Origin: Pelargonium cotyledonis
Taxonomy: Eukaryota > Streptophyta > Magnoliopsida > Geraniales > Geraniaceae
Length of the DNA stretch: 64,000 bases
Direction of reading: 5' to 3'
Assembly: GCA_036897625.1 (NCBI GenBank)
Contig: JAYMTA010000018.1
Location: forward strand, 1-64,000
Program-made: the position numbers and the translations under genes
Shown here: positions 14,349 through 27,400 of the stretch, piece after piece
Numbering within the stretch: position 1 is the stretch's first letter
Layout: every line of letters begins with the position of its first letter
Notes under the pieces: model-generated
What the model was told of the DNA's origin: nothing
Seen by the model: the letters and a program-made list of their open reading frames with translations, nothing else
Database searches by the model: none

Positions 14349-14429
14349 GGAGGAAATGGGATTTGAACCCATCATACAAGAAGTTTTGTATTAGTAAACC
14401 TTGCCTAAAAGACAATATGCTATCCCTCC
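14349..14429 (-). pseudogene. decayed mitochondrial trnS-GCU copy (81 nt)
   Basis: On the minus strand the acceptor strands GGAGGGA and TTCCTCC pair with one G-U. The T arm ATGGG/CCCAT around TTCAAAT is perfect. A class II variable arm ATACAA/TTGTAT is kept. These match plant mitochondrial trnS-GCU closely. The copy is several bases shorter than the family: most of the 3' half of the anticodon stem is gone, the D arm is remodelled, and the loop reads TTACTAA, so the GCU anticodon has become ACU. It is very unlikely to be charged normally. A second decayed relative lies at 45,281-45,387 on the other strand. Confidence 0.7.
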
Positions 14430-16409
14430 AGAAAGAAAAGACACTGAATTCTTATTTGACCAACGCTTGGTTATTCATATGTCATATGCTCTCAATCTTT
14501 TTTCTATATAAGTGATTATTGCTTAATGTCAACTTTGCCTAGTTTTTGTAAATCAAAAAGGAGGGTGAGAACTGCTTTATATACAGCATAAGGCATTGAA
14601 TTTCTTGGAAGAGGAAGATACCCTTGATATTAAGTATTTAATTTACTTCTTTTTTAGTGGCAAACGAAACACATTAGAAGCCCTCAGTACAATAAGATTA
14701 ACCCAACGATCCCTTTTTTTACTTATTTCATATTCATCTATTATAGAGTTTTTATACAAGGGTTCCCCACTTTTTTAGGGTTTTCCTTAACTACCACTTA
14801 CAGTACATACAAGGTAACTGGATCTATATCATCTACCCGATTAAACATCAGAGACTTTCTAAGATCTAAGGGGCACCCGTTTAACCAGTAGGGCAATCAA
14901 GAAATCGCATATTGAATGTAGAGATAAATACTTAATCTAGTCTTAGAGCGGTTATACAAGGAATATTCTCCAATTATAAGAGTTACAAAAAGTTAAATAA
15001 AAAAGGGCGTCGGTCTAGGATTGGGTGTAATAAAATATCCCTATCATTTTTCTTTATGTTATAAGAGTTTTTTGAGTCGTAGTATATATATATCATTCGA
15101 GGAGTCTCCTTATTTTAAGCTTTCTTATATTATTATTTTTTATAAAGGGGATCCAAAGTTAAGACTATAAAAAACCCTTACCGCCTAAGGAAAACCAGCT
15201 CTTGTAATACTTTAATAAGTTTTTACATTTGATAAAAAGAGATTTAGAATCTTATGATATTTTTAAACTAGTATTTTAATAATAATCTTTAGAATTTTAG
15301 GAGTAAACCAAAGTCTAGGAGCTATGATAAAAAGGGCTCTTTCAAGATTCATTTACATTTAGGATAGCTGTAATCCTAGCATATTATACAACTTAGTCAA
15401 AGCTATCTAAACAAAGCTGTATACCGAATTTTTATATCATGAAAAGGGTGGTCTTTTTGAGATTATATAAATTTAAGTAGATATTTCCTAAGAATTGAAA
15501 ACACCCTGCGGCATTCTTCATTTATAGAGCTTTTTATCGTATACACTAAAGTATGGTAATAGATAAGCAGGAGTTGAGTAGTTTACACTTCTAAGAAAAA
15601 ATAAAGAGTAGCAGAAAATAAGTTGCATTTTTTATACTCTTTTTTTCAGTAGAATCGTATTCACAAGTTAGAAGAGGATTCCCTGATGTTAAATAGGTCC
15701 TTCCTTTTAGAAAAACAGAGCACAATACCTTGGAATTAAGTTTAATACAGACTGGCGGCTTATGTTCTTCACCTTTTTAGGAATAGGGTCGGCTAATTTA
15801 TACTTATTGAAACTAGTAACACTAAGTAAGGGGGTCTCGGCTAATAGTTAGTAAGGGAGTGTCCTTTTATGAAAGGGTTTTTTTATTCTTTCTTTAGTAG
15901 CTAGGGATCAGAGGCAAGAAAAGGGCTCCTTAGGAGTTGAACCTACGACCAGCATCTCCATTACTATCTGTTCTACCTAGGGTATGCATGATAAATAACT
16001 TCTAAATTGCCAGAAGAGGTATAGCTATAGAGCCAAAGAAAGTCCTTATATAAATTCTTTTAACTCTCTTTTCTTTCATTTTCTACATTCCAAAGGGCTC
16101 CCAGAATTCCGTAAGCAATATAAGGCCTTACATTACTTAACTACTTAGATTTTCCCTATTCCTGTAGCTTTCCTATGAGCAATCTCTAGCTTGACTTATA
16201 AAGGGACATGAACCCCTGTATTTTAAAATGAATTCTATTTCGTTTATTAGCAGTACTTACTTAAAATCCTTAACCACTTCTAATACAAGACTTTTAAGTA
16301 CGAAATACCTTTAAGTCCAAAAGCCTAATTGTTAAGGCGCTTCCTACCACATATCGGTTGGATCACCAACTTCGTGCCTTTTTCCCTACTGTAATACCCA
16401 AGGATTTCT

Positions 16410-16429
16410 TGCTCGATCTCGGTCGAGCA
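16410..16429 (+). other. small perfect stem-loop
   Basis: TGCTCGA and TCGAGCA form a 7-bp GC-containing stem around a 6-nt loop (TCTCGG). Hairpins like this stand out in AT-rich DNA. In plant mitochondria stem-loops often mark transcript ends, but there is no gene next to this one, so its role is unknown. Confidence 0.5.
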
Positions 16430-17790
16430 CCAAGAGAAGGAGTTACAAGGACAAGGTTCAAGACCGGTCTTATAGAGGCAAATAAGAATACGAGACTTTA
16501 AGGTTTCTCATTCCTCAGAACTAGACTTGTACTTTTGAATTCTGTATTTCTATTTTCTTAAAGGGGCGTATATCTTTCTTTAAAACCTAGCTTCTTAAAA
16601 ACTTAAGGAATTTCATTCTTGACGTAGTTACTTAGTTATAACGCAAAACCTTGTACAAATTTATTAACATAGCTACTAGCTAGTAAAAGACAAGAGTTCT
16701 AATCCCATAACGCTGGTTAATCTAATTCGGTGAAGTACGACATTAAAGCTATTGATGAGAAAAAATTTGCAAAAAGCCCCATATTGACATCTGTAAAAGG
16801 GAAGAAAAGTGTAGTTATATAAACTTTCACTGACTAAAAGCAAGGCATTAAAAGCGTAGGGCAGTTTAATAAAGCAGTTTTTTTGTGTAAATTCTTAGTG
16901 TTCTATATAATCCCTTTACGTCGTAGCATTAAATTCTGACTTTTGGCCAAATACAGGTTGTACTTTTCTCTTCTATTTGCTATTGAAAAATTACAAATTA
17001 CTCGATGAAGTATATGTTGAGTTACCTAAGCCAAAAGTGGATAAACTCAATACTTGTAAAAATTGTTATAAATAACTTGAAGTTTTTACTTTGTCATTTT
17101 TCCTATTAATATGGATATTCCTGAACTTACTCCACTATAGGAACTGAGAGGATCCCGGGGGTTCAATAAAAGGTAAAGTATTCAAGTATTTTACGGGTAC
17201 TAGGCCAGACTAAGAAATCTCAGGTTTGAGTACAGGTTTTTCTTATATATATATGTACTGTCTGCTACAAGAGGTTATAGGTTATGCTACAGTTGTGAGG
17301 AGAGGTTTCCATTTACTAATAAAAGTTTGAGCAAGTACTTTGATGGGGTAGTTACCAGCTAGGTTTTAGCTCTATCAGTAGGATCTATTTTATATAATTA
17401 CTTTTAATTAGGCTTTATAAAAGGATCCTTGGTTCTATGCCGCATATGTTAAGTAAATCTATATGATGACAACTGAATTCCGTAACTAGTAAAGAGGGGC
17501 CCCCTTAGACAAATCCTATGTTTGGTAATCAAGCACCAGCTTTCTTACTTCATAAAACAGCAGGAAACCCCGTATATTTTAATTTACAAGCTTTCGATTT
17601 TAGCAGATGAAGGGTATTTAGGACACCCCGAAGTCTTTGCTCCTTAGTTGTAATGGAAATGATTAGACCCAAAGACCCTTGAAAATTAAGACACTTCTTT
17701 CTATACATGTATAGTATATCTGAATTTAACTGGGCTCAGGATAACTTTCGTCATTAACAGGAGCTAATACTCAATCTCTCCAAAGAATTT

Positions 17791-17845
17791 CTTCTCTCTG
17801 TACTAGTAACCACAAACAAAAGAGGAATACACCTTAATTAAGTAA
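17791..17845 (+). repeat. tail block of dispersed repeat family
   Basis: CTCTCTGTACTAGTAACCAC, then AAACAAAAGAGGAATACACC and TTAA, matches the tail block seen at 20,727-20,790, 28,794-28,860, 59,129-59,180 and 59,789-59,845. The upstream blocks were not found with confidence, so this is a partial or more diverged copy. Confidence 0.5.
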
Positions 17846-18688
17846 GAGCACTACTATAACATCTAGAATTTCCTAGATGATCAAGAGTCGGAAGATGCTG
17901 CTTAGAAGCGTTTTGCACTAGACTACATACGATAGGGAAGAGACAAAATGCGAGAAGGGCTTATGCTTGAAGAGAAATGCAGGGCTTACGAGGGGGCAGA
18001 TAGGAATGACTTATCCAATAAGAGCTTAAAAAGACAGAATAACTGAGAATTTTTGGAATGGGATAGCGGGGTTTAAGAGTCTTTGGCGCTCTTAACTGTA
18101 TTGAGTAAAGCAATTGTTTAGCAAGGCCTATTACTACTTGGTGCGCTTATTAACTACATGCTATGAGAATACATAATTACTGGGCTAAAGTAAAGAGAGA
18201 TAACCTTTTTATCTAAGGACTGTTTAGAGAAACCTTTAATTTGTTGCACTTACAGACGGCGAATAGTATTCAATTTATACTAAGTCTTTTTTACGAGCTT
18301 ACTAGACATCGATAGAACACTTCTTAAAGAATAACACATATAAATAAGCTGAGATATCTCAATCACAAGAAAGCTCGGAATGCCCGGATGTTTTATACTT
18401 AATTGTTGAATACATGCTAGAGTGTCTTTAAGAAAGTGCAGGAAGTTTATCTTACACCTTTTTTATAACTTTCGTTAGGAAGAATAAGAGGAGAGGGTTG
18501 GCTAGACCACTACTTACAAATGAGGGGTACTATTTAGAAGAAAGGATATAATGAAATGATTTGAATAATTTTTTAGTTGGTTATGTTCTTTATAGAACGG
18601 GTAATACTGCATGACACTAAAAGCTAGGGTCATTTATTTCAAAAACTTATAGTATCTGTGACGGAGTGTGCCTTGTACGTATTTACTG

Positions 18689-18744
18689 AGAACATACAAA
18701 GGGAAGTTAGAAACTGAAACAGAGAGCTTTTCTTTGTATGTTCT
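18689..18744 (+). other. long stem-loop (18-bp stem, 20-nt loop)
   Basis: Positions 18,689-18,706 and 18,727-18,744 are inverted repeats. The stem has 18 consecutive pairs, 16 Watson-Crick and two G-U, with a 20-nt loop. The core GAACATACAAAG / CTTTGTATGTTC is perfect. This is the strongest hairpin I noticed in the window. It could be an RNA processing or transcript-end signal, or the scar of an inverted repeat. No gene adjoins it. Confidence 0.7.
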
Positions 18745-19360
18745 AGAGGGGAAACTATTTCAAAACCTAAGTGGGATACCTTGTGGTTATTTCTTTTCCA
18801 TATAATTAAGAGAGGATCTTGATATGAAGTACCCATAGAATTGCCAAGTTAAGATTATACCTAGAACAAGAGAATCTAAGAATTCGTTTTGCTTTCCAGA
18901 TAAGGTAGCACTAAATTTCCCGCGAATTCTGCTCACGGGTCTTTTGGAGATTCCTTACTAGGTTTATAAGGCTAAGAATATTTTTCCTATTTAAGTGATT
19001 ATAATTCCCATTTCAGTACTTTGAAGCAATAACTTACACCTTATGCTGCAGCTTATATAAAGTTATTCACAAAGTTCAAAAACTATCTGTTATACGGGGT
19101 ACAAAGTACAGGGCTTTTCTATGTTCTGCTTGTTTTTTTATAGTATCTAAGACGTTAAATAGAAAAAGGATACTATAAGTATGTATAAGAAAGCTGTTAT
19201 AGGTATGCTTAACAAAGTAAGCAAGTCAGTAAGCGGTAGATTCTAGAGACTTGGTATTTAGGGGCAAGTAAAGAAAAGAGAAACCTCTCTTTTTAAACAA
19301 GAGCAAGCCTAGGAATCTCTAAAGAGTAATATAAGTAGAAAAAAGTAAAGAACTGAGTAA

Positions 19361-20790
19361 GTTGCTGTTGTGTTCCCGTGTACAATTCGTAAAGTAAAGA
19401 ATTTCTGTTTAACGTTGTAGTTGTGCTTTGATATTTGGAGGAGTTAGAAAAGGCCTTGGGTAGATTCTTTTGCTAGTTATATTAGGGGATTCGATGCCCT
19501 TAGCTTCTTTTTAGACAAAGCAATTTTGCTGGACTTTAGTGAAGCTTGAGAGAGTAACGCAAGGTTTTTTCTTTATTTAGAAGAGTCTATATGTCTAAGA
19601 CGAGTGTCTCTAGGATTTGCTTCTAATGAGTTTTCTTTCAGATAGAGAAACTTCTGTTCTATACAGGGCAGAGTAGAGTTCATTAAAAAGGGGGTCTTTC
19701 AAGTGCCACTTACAGCTAATTGGTGTATTAAAGAGGAAGTCTATTAGTTTGCTTACTCCTGGGTAAACAGGTCCAGAAGGAGAGTGTATCAGAATTCTAT
19801 AAAGGCGGAGATTTCCCCTCTGTGAATTTCTTTGTGCCGTTAGAAAGGATTTTCAGTAGCTAAGCTAAGGGTCTCTAGTACAAAGAATATAATACAACTA
19901 GAGGGGTTCCTGCTTATTTGTTTGTGTTCCTTCCCGATTTCAGGTTTCCCTTTTAGGAAGGGTTTTAATAAGGTTAAAGGGGACTGCATTCAGGAATTTT
20001 ATATAACTAGGCAAAACCGGCTAGGATTCCCTTCTATTTAATTTGCATTTATGGGTTCTAAACCTGGTTATTCTTTTTTCTTATAAAAAAACAGGGGTAA
20101 GGTAAAGTTATTGTGGATTAGTATCGTCTAGGAATCTAGAGTCAAAATATATAAAGAATCCAGTTTAGGTTAACAAGTATAGCTTATCTTATTAAGGCAC
20201 AAGCAAAAGCTTCCTTGTTATTAGTTTACAATTTGTACAAGTTATTTGGGAAAGCTTAGTCCTAGACGGGGCCGTTCAGTCGTTGGACATTCCGCTGAGA
20301 TGGAAAACTTTAATAGTACAGGATCAAGTTTTTACTAAACAGAGTATAGACTAATGAAGGGAGTTTTAAAACCTAACAAATAGGTGAATAAGAGCTCTAA
20401 AACTATAGAAGTAAAGGTAGTTTTCTTCCAGATCCTGTTAAGTAAGTCTAGAATAGCAAGGAATGCGGTTAACCAAAGGAAAAGCTAGGTTTTGCGTGTT
20501 CAATTTTCACCTACGAGAAAAGTAATAAGACCTAATTTCTTTATAGAGGAGCCTTCCTTTTGCTATCCTAAAAAAAAATCGATAACGAAATTCATTACCT
20601 TAAGTCCTTTTAAAAAGGAACAGGCTCAATTGTTGTAGAGTCAAACTTCTTTTATACTTTACAGCTACCCTAATTGAAATACGTGTAATAAAAACTATAC
20701 TACAAATTTTTAAAAAAGTAAAGCTCTACTCCTCTATACACCAGTAACAACAGAAAACAAGAGGTCTTATCCTTACCTTAAGGCAACTAA
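19361..20790 (+). repeat. scattered blocks of dispersed repeat family
   Basis: GTTGCTGTTGTGTTCCCGTG at 19,361 and TGTGTTCC, then TTCAGGTTTCCC, at 19,923-19,950 resemble the family head. CTCCTCTATACACCAGTAAC, then AACAAGAGGTCTTATCC, at 20,730-20,772 is a clear tail block and is the closest plus-strand match to the minus-strand copy at 8,920-8,975. The distances between blocks are longer than in the compact copies, so this may be two or three partial copies. Confidence 0.45.
20502..20551 (+). repeat. imperfect repeat, partner at 9,263-9,307
   Basis: TTTTCACCTACGAGAAAA followed by TTTCTTTATAGAG is shared with 9,263-9,307 in the same order, with a slightly longer, different middle. It was probably one segment originally. 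Confidence 0.6.
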
Positions 20791-21441
20791 GACTACTGTA
20801 TACAACATATTACTATAACTACTAATAGAACAAGACTTTCTGTATAGTATCCTTTGATTCCTAAAATTTTTTTAAGTTAAAGCGTTGCTTCTAATCCGAG
20901 TAGTAATATCCGGGTAATATACTAAAATAGGACAAAAAGAACTCCTAGTTGGTCGTAATGTCTTTCTCTAAGGAGTCAAAAATTAAGATAAGTTCTCGGT
21001 TAAATAAGTAAGAAAAATTTTAAAGGAAAGGACTAAGAGGGGCCCCCCTCTCAGGTAAGCATATGTAGGATTAAACCCCAGGCCCTACTCCCTAAGTAAC
21101 AGAGAAAGCGAGGTCTAGAAATAACAATAAAAGTGCAGCGGTTTGAGTGAGAGGTTTAAGAATTTTAGTTTCCATACAGATAAAAAAGAAATTGGGGTAG
21201 AGAAAGTATAGCTTTTTCTTCGCGATCAAGTGAAATCCAGTTAACGAACTAATTCACAAGGGTCTAGGTAAAAAGGGGGATTCTTAAGTTACAGCTCTAA
21301 ATAAAAGTTTAAGGGTTAGAGTTCTGTCATCATAATTGACTCTCTTTTTTTTTTTTCAAATCTATCTGCCAAAGTTCCTGTCTTTGTATAAAGAAATCGC
21401 TTAAATAGAATGAATTTGAAATCAACCCCCCTTTTATACGA

Positions 21442-21480
21442 GTACTCTCTAGGCTTTTTGGTAGGTGGTTTAGAGAGTAC
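21442..21480 (+). other. perfect 10-bp stem-loop
   Basis: GTACTCTCTA at 21,442-21,451 and TAGAGAGTAC at 21,471-21,480 are perfect inverted repeats. With G-U pairs the stem can extend to 14 pairs, leaving an 11-nt loop. A T-arm-like string CACAGGTTCGAATC follows near 21,529, but no tRNA could be folded. The function is unknown. Confidence 0.6.
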
Positions 21481-24400
21481 ATTAACTTATGACATCGAAA
21501 AGTACATCAACCCTGAATTGAAGTAGTGTACACAGGTTCGAATCTATCCCAGCAAAGAGCGTAAACTAAATTACTTATATAGAAGAAATTCCTGGCCTTC
21601 CTTCCCACTTTCCTATCCCCACCCCATGAATAAAGTAAATTCCGAAATCCTAATGAGTTAACAACATTAGTAACACTTATTACTTATAAAAAAGGATTCC
21701 ATAAGTCTTAGTCTTGAAGTTCTTTGGTTTTTGTCACAGCTTCCCCTCCTTTTGTACAAGTCGCTTAGATATACCCGCAATGCGCTGAAATATTTACGTG
21801 TATTCCTTTTAACTCCTGTTCTAGATTACATAAAATAACCGGCTTATTCTCGTATAACCACTGTCTCAAAGGCAAAAACTTTGACTTGTTTTTTAGTATG
21901 AATTCCTTTCTTGAACTACTTCGATCAACCAATTCTTCGGGTATCCTAACTTTTTGTTAGCAAGGAAGTAGAGACTAGTATTCGCTCATTATGAGCGTAG
22001 GAATTAGATTCCACTGAAAACTAACTACTCCTCAAGTATAATCTTTATCTTTATAGAATTTGAGCACTTCTACGGGTGTCCATTTGCCTCGCTTTTCATT
22101 TTGATCCTTAGCTAAGCTGCTTACTAAAAACCGGCAAAAGCCCTTAGTTTTAAGAACTGTTATAGGATACTCCTGACCCAGGTTATGCTAGTGTGGAATT
22201 CCTTAGATATTCTATTTTAAATACTAAAATTATTTAAACAAACGCATTTCGGGTGAAAATGGGTCCTAATTTAGAGGCTCGTTTATTATAAAAGGACAAA
22301 AAACTTTAGGATAAAAGAGTATATAGATACTGAAGAAAATTCTTTTTATTTTAATGAGACTCATTTGTAAAAACCTACTAGAGTAACCCGAGGACCTATA
22401 ATATGAAGTACTTTATAATTTTATAAAAAGTCAAAGGTTTGTTTCTCTCTTATACTTAATTTCAGTTTTCAAGTCAAGTATTAAGATTAATCAGAATTTT
22501 GTATGTAGCAAGATCTAATTATGACCTTTCCACGGATATAAAGAGATAAGTAATATATCCTTGAGCTTCGCAGGGAGGCTAAAGGTTGCTTTTACTAAAT
22601 AAATAATACATCAGAAAGAGGGGCTCCCACAAGCTTTTAAATATTGCGGGAGCTTATTTACTACAGAAATTGGGGTTGTGCTAAAAGTTAACAGCGAGTT
22701 GATATAGCTTTAGAACTTTCAAAAGGGGGGGTTACTCTTATGCTCTGGCTGGTTATTTGGTAGTATAAAAAATATATTATTAATATATACCGAGAAAATT
22801 TGGCTAAGCCGTTAATAACTACAGAAACCTAACCCTTTTATATACTTTTAACTAATAGGAGGTTATTATTACTACCGGGAAATCTAGGCTAAAATTATAG
22901 GATTCAGAAATTGAGTTGTAGATACTTAAATAACTTGAGGCAGTCTATACTAATGAATTTTAAGTTAAGAGATTCCTTGGAACCTGGGGCTTAGTCTTTT
23001 ATCCGAACAAAAACTCTTGTAAATAAAGGCTGCCTATATCTTTCTTGTGAAGAGAGGTTCGTTTTCCTATTACTACATTTAGCATGATACTTTTGGTTAT
23101 GATAGTGGAATTTATAATCTAGACTTGGGCATTCCTGCATATGATTTCAGGAGTAATGCTTGGTAAACCTTTTTTGATAATGTGGAATACTTACTCGATA
23201 ACATCAAAACCGATAAATACAACCCGTACGTATATGACAAACTAATAAAGAAGGGTAAAGAGATGGGAGACCCTAGGTCTATGTCTCTGTTCCGAGAACA
23301 AAAGTTTAATATAAATAGTAAATAAGCAGAAAGATAAAAAAAATAGGGAACGAAGTTAGATTTAATCAAAAAAAGAAGACCCTTTTGATATGATGGATTC
23401 CTTATGGACCTCTCTTACTCATTCAAACTCTAGCAGCACTTATAATAAAATATACTTGACGACTTAGTGCTAGTCTAGCCTAGAGTCTTTGATTCTGAAT
23501 AATAGCTACTCAAGGGTAATTACATTTGTTAATACTTTCTATTGTTGAGATCAGTGAAAACCTAATAACAAAAGCCGCGGGAGCTTCTGCTTTTGGGCTT
23601 AAATCGTTAAATATTTGAGAAGTAGCAAGCCTGCACTGGATTGTTATGAAGCTAGTAATATATCCTGATACAGATTGTAAAGGAGATCTTGTAAGAGCAA
23701 GACCCGTTTTCTTTTAGGGTTAGGTATGCAGTCGTTTCGATGCTATTACTGAGTTCCTTTTTGCTTTCTAGGCTGGGGATATCCTTATTACCAATCACGA
23801 ATCAAACAAAAACTCGGTATCTCGGTATAGATTATTAGTTTTATCCAGTCTGGATTTGGACACCGCGCAGTCGTAGTGTTAGTAACGGTCTCTTTTTCAT
23901 GTGGGAAATAAAGCCCTATTTTAGTTATTGACTAAAAATCTATCATATTAAAAACTTTATCATTTAAGAAGGTCCTTGTGTCGATGGTTCACAGCCCATT
24001 CGTTATCTCAAAAACAAAGAATAACAAACAAGAAGTCAGTTATGTAAAAAGAATGTAAGGAATATACTGAAATCGATTAGCTTTAGAAAGTATAAAGAGG
24101 ATCAACAGTATATCCTAATCGAGTTTCTTCTATTTTTGTATCGTTCAGTATAATTAGAGGGCGTCATAGTTATGGAAAAGTGTAACGGCGCGGTATGGGA
24201 GTAGTCAAAAGTCCTCGTTGTTCCAAACAATTATGGCTGATCAAAGCTTATTTTAATTTGCATTAGAACCAGACAAAGACAACCTTCTACATAATTGAAA
24301 GAACCCTAATAATATAATTAGCTCTTATCTTTTAGGGAAAGATTGCTCCACTTAGAGTATCATATAATAAGCCACTCCTGCAAATCCTGTTTAAGTTACA

Positions 24401-27400
24401 TATATACATGTAGTTGTTTTTAGAGTCTCGGCTTTTTAGAAGGAGATCCATCCGAATTAATTGACTGATAGAGATAAAGTAATTCTCCCTTACACCTTAT
24501 ATAGAATTAGAATAGAACAAAAAGCTTTTACCTTTTACTAAGCTAGTTTGCACTCCTTTTATCCCTGTTTTTACAATCAAGGGTTTTGCTGAAGGAAGTG
24601 ATAGGCTCCTTTCTGGTGCTTATAGGTCAGTACAAGCTTGTTATGGAATAGTCAGAGACGCAATAGGGAGACCTCTACCACTAACTATATAATTATTCTC
24701 AGTTAAATTCTTATTTCTACTTACTGCGTTAGTCCTGTTATTAACACTTTTTGAGAATCCTTTTGTTACAGGGGTTCCCAAATAGGTGCTGCTAAATATA
24801 TAAATATGTTATACCTATAGAATTAGGCTTATAAATATACCAGAAAGCTTTTCTTGGACCTAAATAAAAGCTTCCTTTTACATACCTTGCATGAATGGAA
24901 GCCTGTTAAACTCAAAAAGCCAGAGCTCAGAATAGAATGCTAATAAAAATTCCCCATAGGTTCTAATTCCACTGGATTCTTTTCTAGGGCTGCTTTGTAA
25001 CTACAAAGTATAAACCATAAGTCCACAAATACCTCTAAAGTTTGGCTAAATATACGCAACGATTATGAATAAATAACAATTCCGAGCTATATTAAGAGAA
25101 CATCGAGTGTATTCTCTCAATACAAGTATGTCATAACCCGTTCTTCCTTAGGCAAGGTAAATGAAACTCCCTCCTTTTAGGAACTTCTCAAATAGAAAAA
25201 TTACAAAGCTTCTAGAACTAGAATCTAGGATAGATTTACTCAATTTTTCCAAGTAGACAAAGGGGGGCTACTTATGGTAGTTGAATAACACAAGGCAGTT
25301 AGCCTTTTCCCGACTTGAGGACTCTCGTTTTTATACAATTTATATTGGGTTATTATCTAACTATATAATTAGAGAGGATACTACTGCTAGACTTAAGATC
25401 GTCCAGGAAGCTATATAACTAATATTTAATACCCGCGGTATAATTTATTTCATCTCTTTTCATAACTATTGTAAGAGTCCCTACCTCTATTGTAACTTAA
25501 GCTTTCTCAATAATCTTTATAAAATTTTTATAAAGAGACTGAAGGGCATTAGGGTACTCTTTGTTTAAGAAAAATCCAAATTTAAGAGAGCCTTTTATTA
25601 AATTCAATTCCTAAGTGCAAAACCTAGATTTCTTATTCCCCCGTACATAATAGAGGAGACCGCGAAGGAAAAAGCAACTATAGTATAGGACCAAACTTGG
25701 GCTGGGCATGCTATATTCGGCTAGAAAACTCAAATCCCTGTCTGAATAAGAATTTGGCAACATCTAAAGGGAGCTTTTAAAAGTACTTTTATTGCTGAAG
25801 GTTGGCTAGGAAACCGCGATACTGGAAACTGAAATGACTGTCTTTCAAATAGAATAAAAACTGAACTTTAGAAAACCTGTTAAAAGAGATCCAAGTTGCT
25901 TGAATGGAAGTAATAATTAGGAGTGCAATTCCTTGATAAAGAGATGTCTCTTTCTAGTTTTCCTAATAGTTTGAGGAGGATTCCTAAATAGGTAAAATAC
26001 GAAGTTTATTTCCTTACAAATTAGGGGAGAGTTCCTTCTATACCACAAGAATCTTTAGTGACTCATATTAAGTAAAGGGCTTGCTTTCACAACTATTTTA
26101 ATATTCCAATGCAATTTTAGGTTCCTAACGCGAGGGTCTAGTAGAAGATCCGTATTTTACTTGTATGTATATAATAAGCTTTATCTCTTTACTCTTTCTG
26201 AATTGCACTAAATAGGGGAGGGATTCGAAATAAACTATCTCTTAAGGGAAATCCTAGGGAATACCGCCTTAGAAAAACTAGGCAATTTCTCGAATAAACC
26301 GAAGCTTAAACCTTTGAATTCCTTCTTTTTTTAAGTGATTCTATAAAGATATGCAAGCAGGGAAGGATGCCTAAAAAACTAGAATGTATAAATTTGATTT
26401 AGAAAAGTCGAAGATCTTAGCAAAAAAGATTTTTCTTGGTATTAAAGTAAAGAGTCATTGAAATTATGAGGAGTCAAGTGTAACTAAGATTCTTGTTTAA
26501 AGTCTTTCTTTTATTCTTTTACACAAAAAAGTTAGAGTAGATATATCTTCTGTAATATAAACTAGAGGAAATAACCATTAGATATCGGTTAAGGAAGTTT
26601 AGGAAATTTTTAGGAAAACGAAAGTAAAGACCTCAATAGATTTCATTTGCTTTGGAGAAACTCATACACATACCGAGAATTTCAAGGGCTTATAGTAGAC
26701 CTTTTTAAAACTAGGAAAGTAAGCATAACCCTTAAAGTACTGATAAAAGGTAGTTCGTGGGGCTAGTGATATATGCAATTTGCCAGGCGGAGATTCAAAA
26801 CTATAATTGAGGACAAACGCCCATTAAGAGGAGGGGAGTTTCCTTGGTTAATCTGATTCAATCTTTTTTTGGCACTAATTCTATTATGGAAAATCTAAGG
26901 AGACGTTAGCGATAGATTCTCCCTATCCGTGGAGCACTTGGCAACCTACAAGCTCCCTATTTACTTTTAGTAGCGTGTATCTACAAGATTAATAAACGAT
27001 GGAAACTACATGCTTTTATAAACAAAAAGTAGAAAGTAACTGGCTCTAGGCTAATTAACTATTCATATCACAAGAATCTCCTATAACATTCGGAATCTTA
27101 GTCACTATTATGTAAATAGCAAAACCTTGAAGATTACTCCTCGAACCAAAAAACTGAGGAAAGGGCCTTTTCGTGACCTACAACACGCCTTAAGAACCTT
27201 TTTATTCAGGCCTTTTTTTTCCAGTCTTAAAGAAACTTGGTAAATTGTGGAAGAGCTTTTATTTATAGTTCATAATATGATTACAACTCCTAAAAAGACG
27301 GACATTGTAAAGGTAAAAAAAAGGTAAACTTAAGTAAGTTATTTGGCCAGACTAAACAAAAAGAAGAATCTTAGCTTTTTAGGAGTCTCGAAAAAGCAAC

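Larger units (their letters stand above)
14430..18688. other. AT-rich non-coding DNA, no gene seen
   Basis: No gene was recognised. The minus-strand T-arm-like string GGTCGTAGGTTCAACTCC (genome about 15,937-15,954) may be a tRNA scrap, but no anticodon arm can be folded with it. There is a small perfect hairpin at 16,410-16,429 and a repeat-family block at 17,791-17,845. Short TA runs occur near 15,086 and 17,247. Confidence 0.55.
18745..21441. other. non-coding DNA with repeat-family blocks
   Basis: No gene was recognised. The interval holds head-type motifs of the dispersed repeat family near 19,361 and 19,921 and a clear tail block near 20,727. Around 19,200-19,800 the plus strand is purine-rich, as near other family copies. 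Confidence 0.5.
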
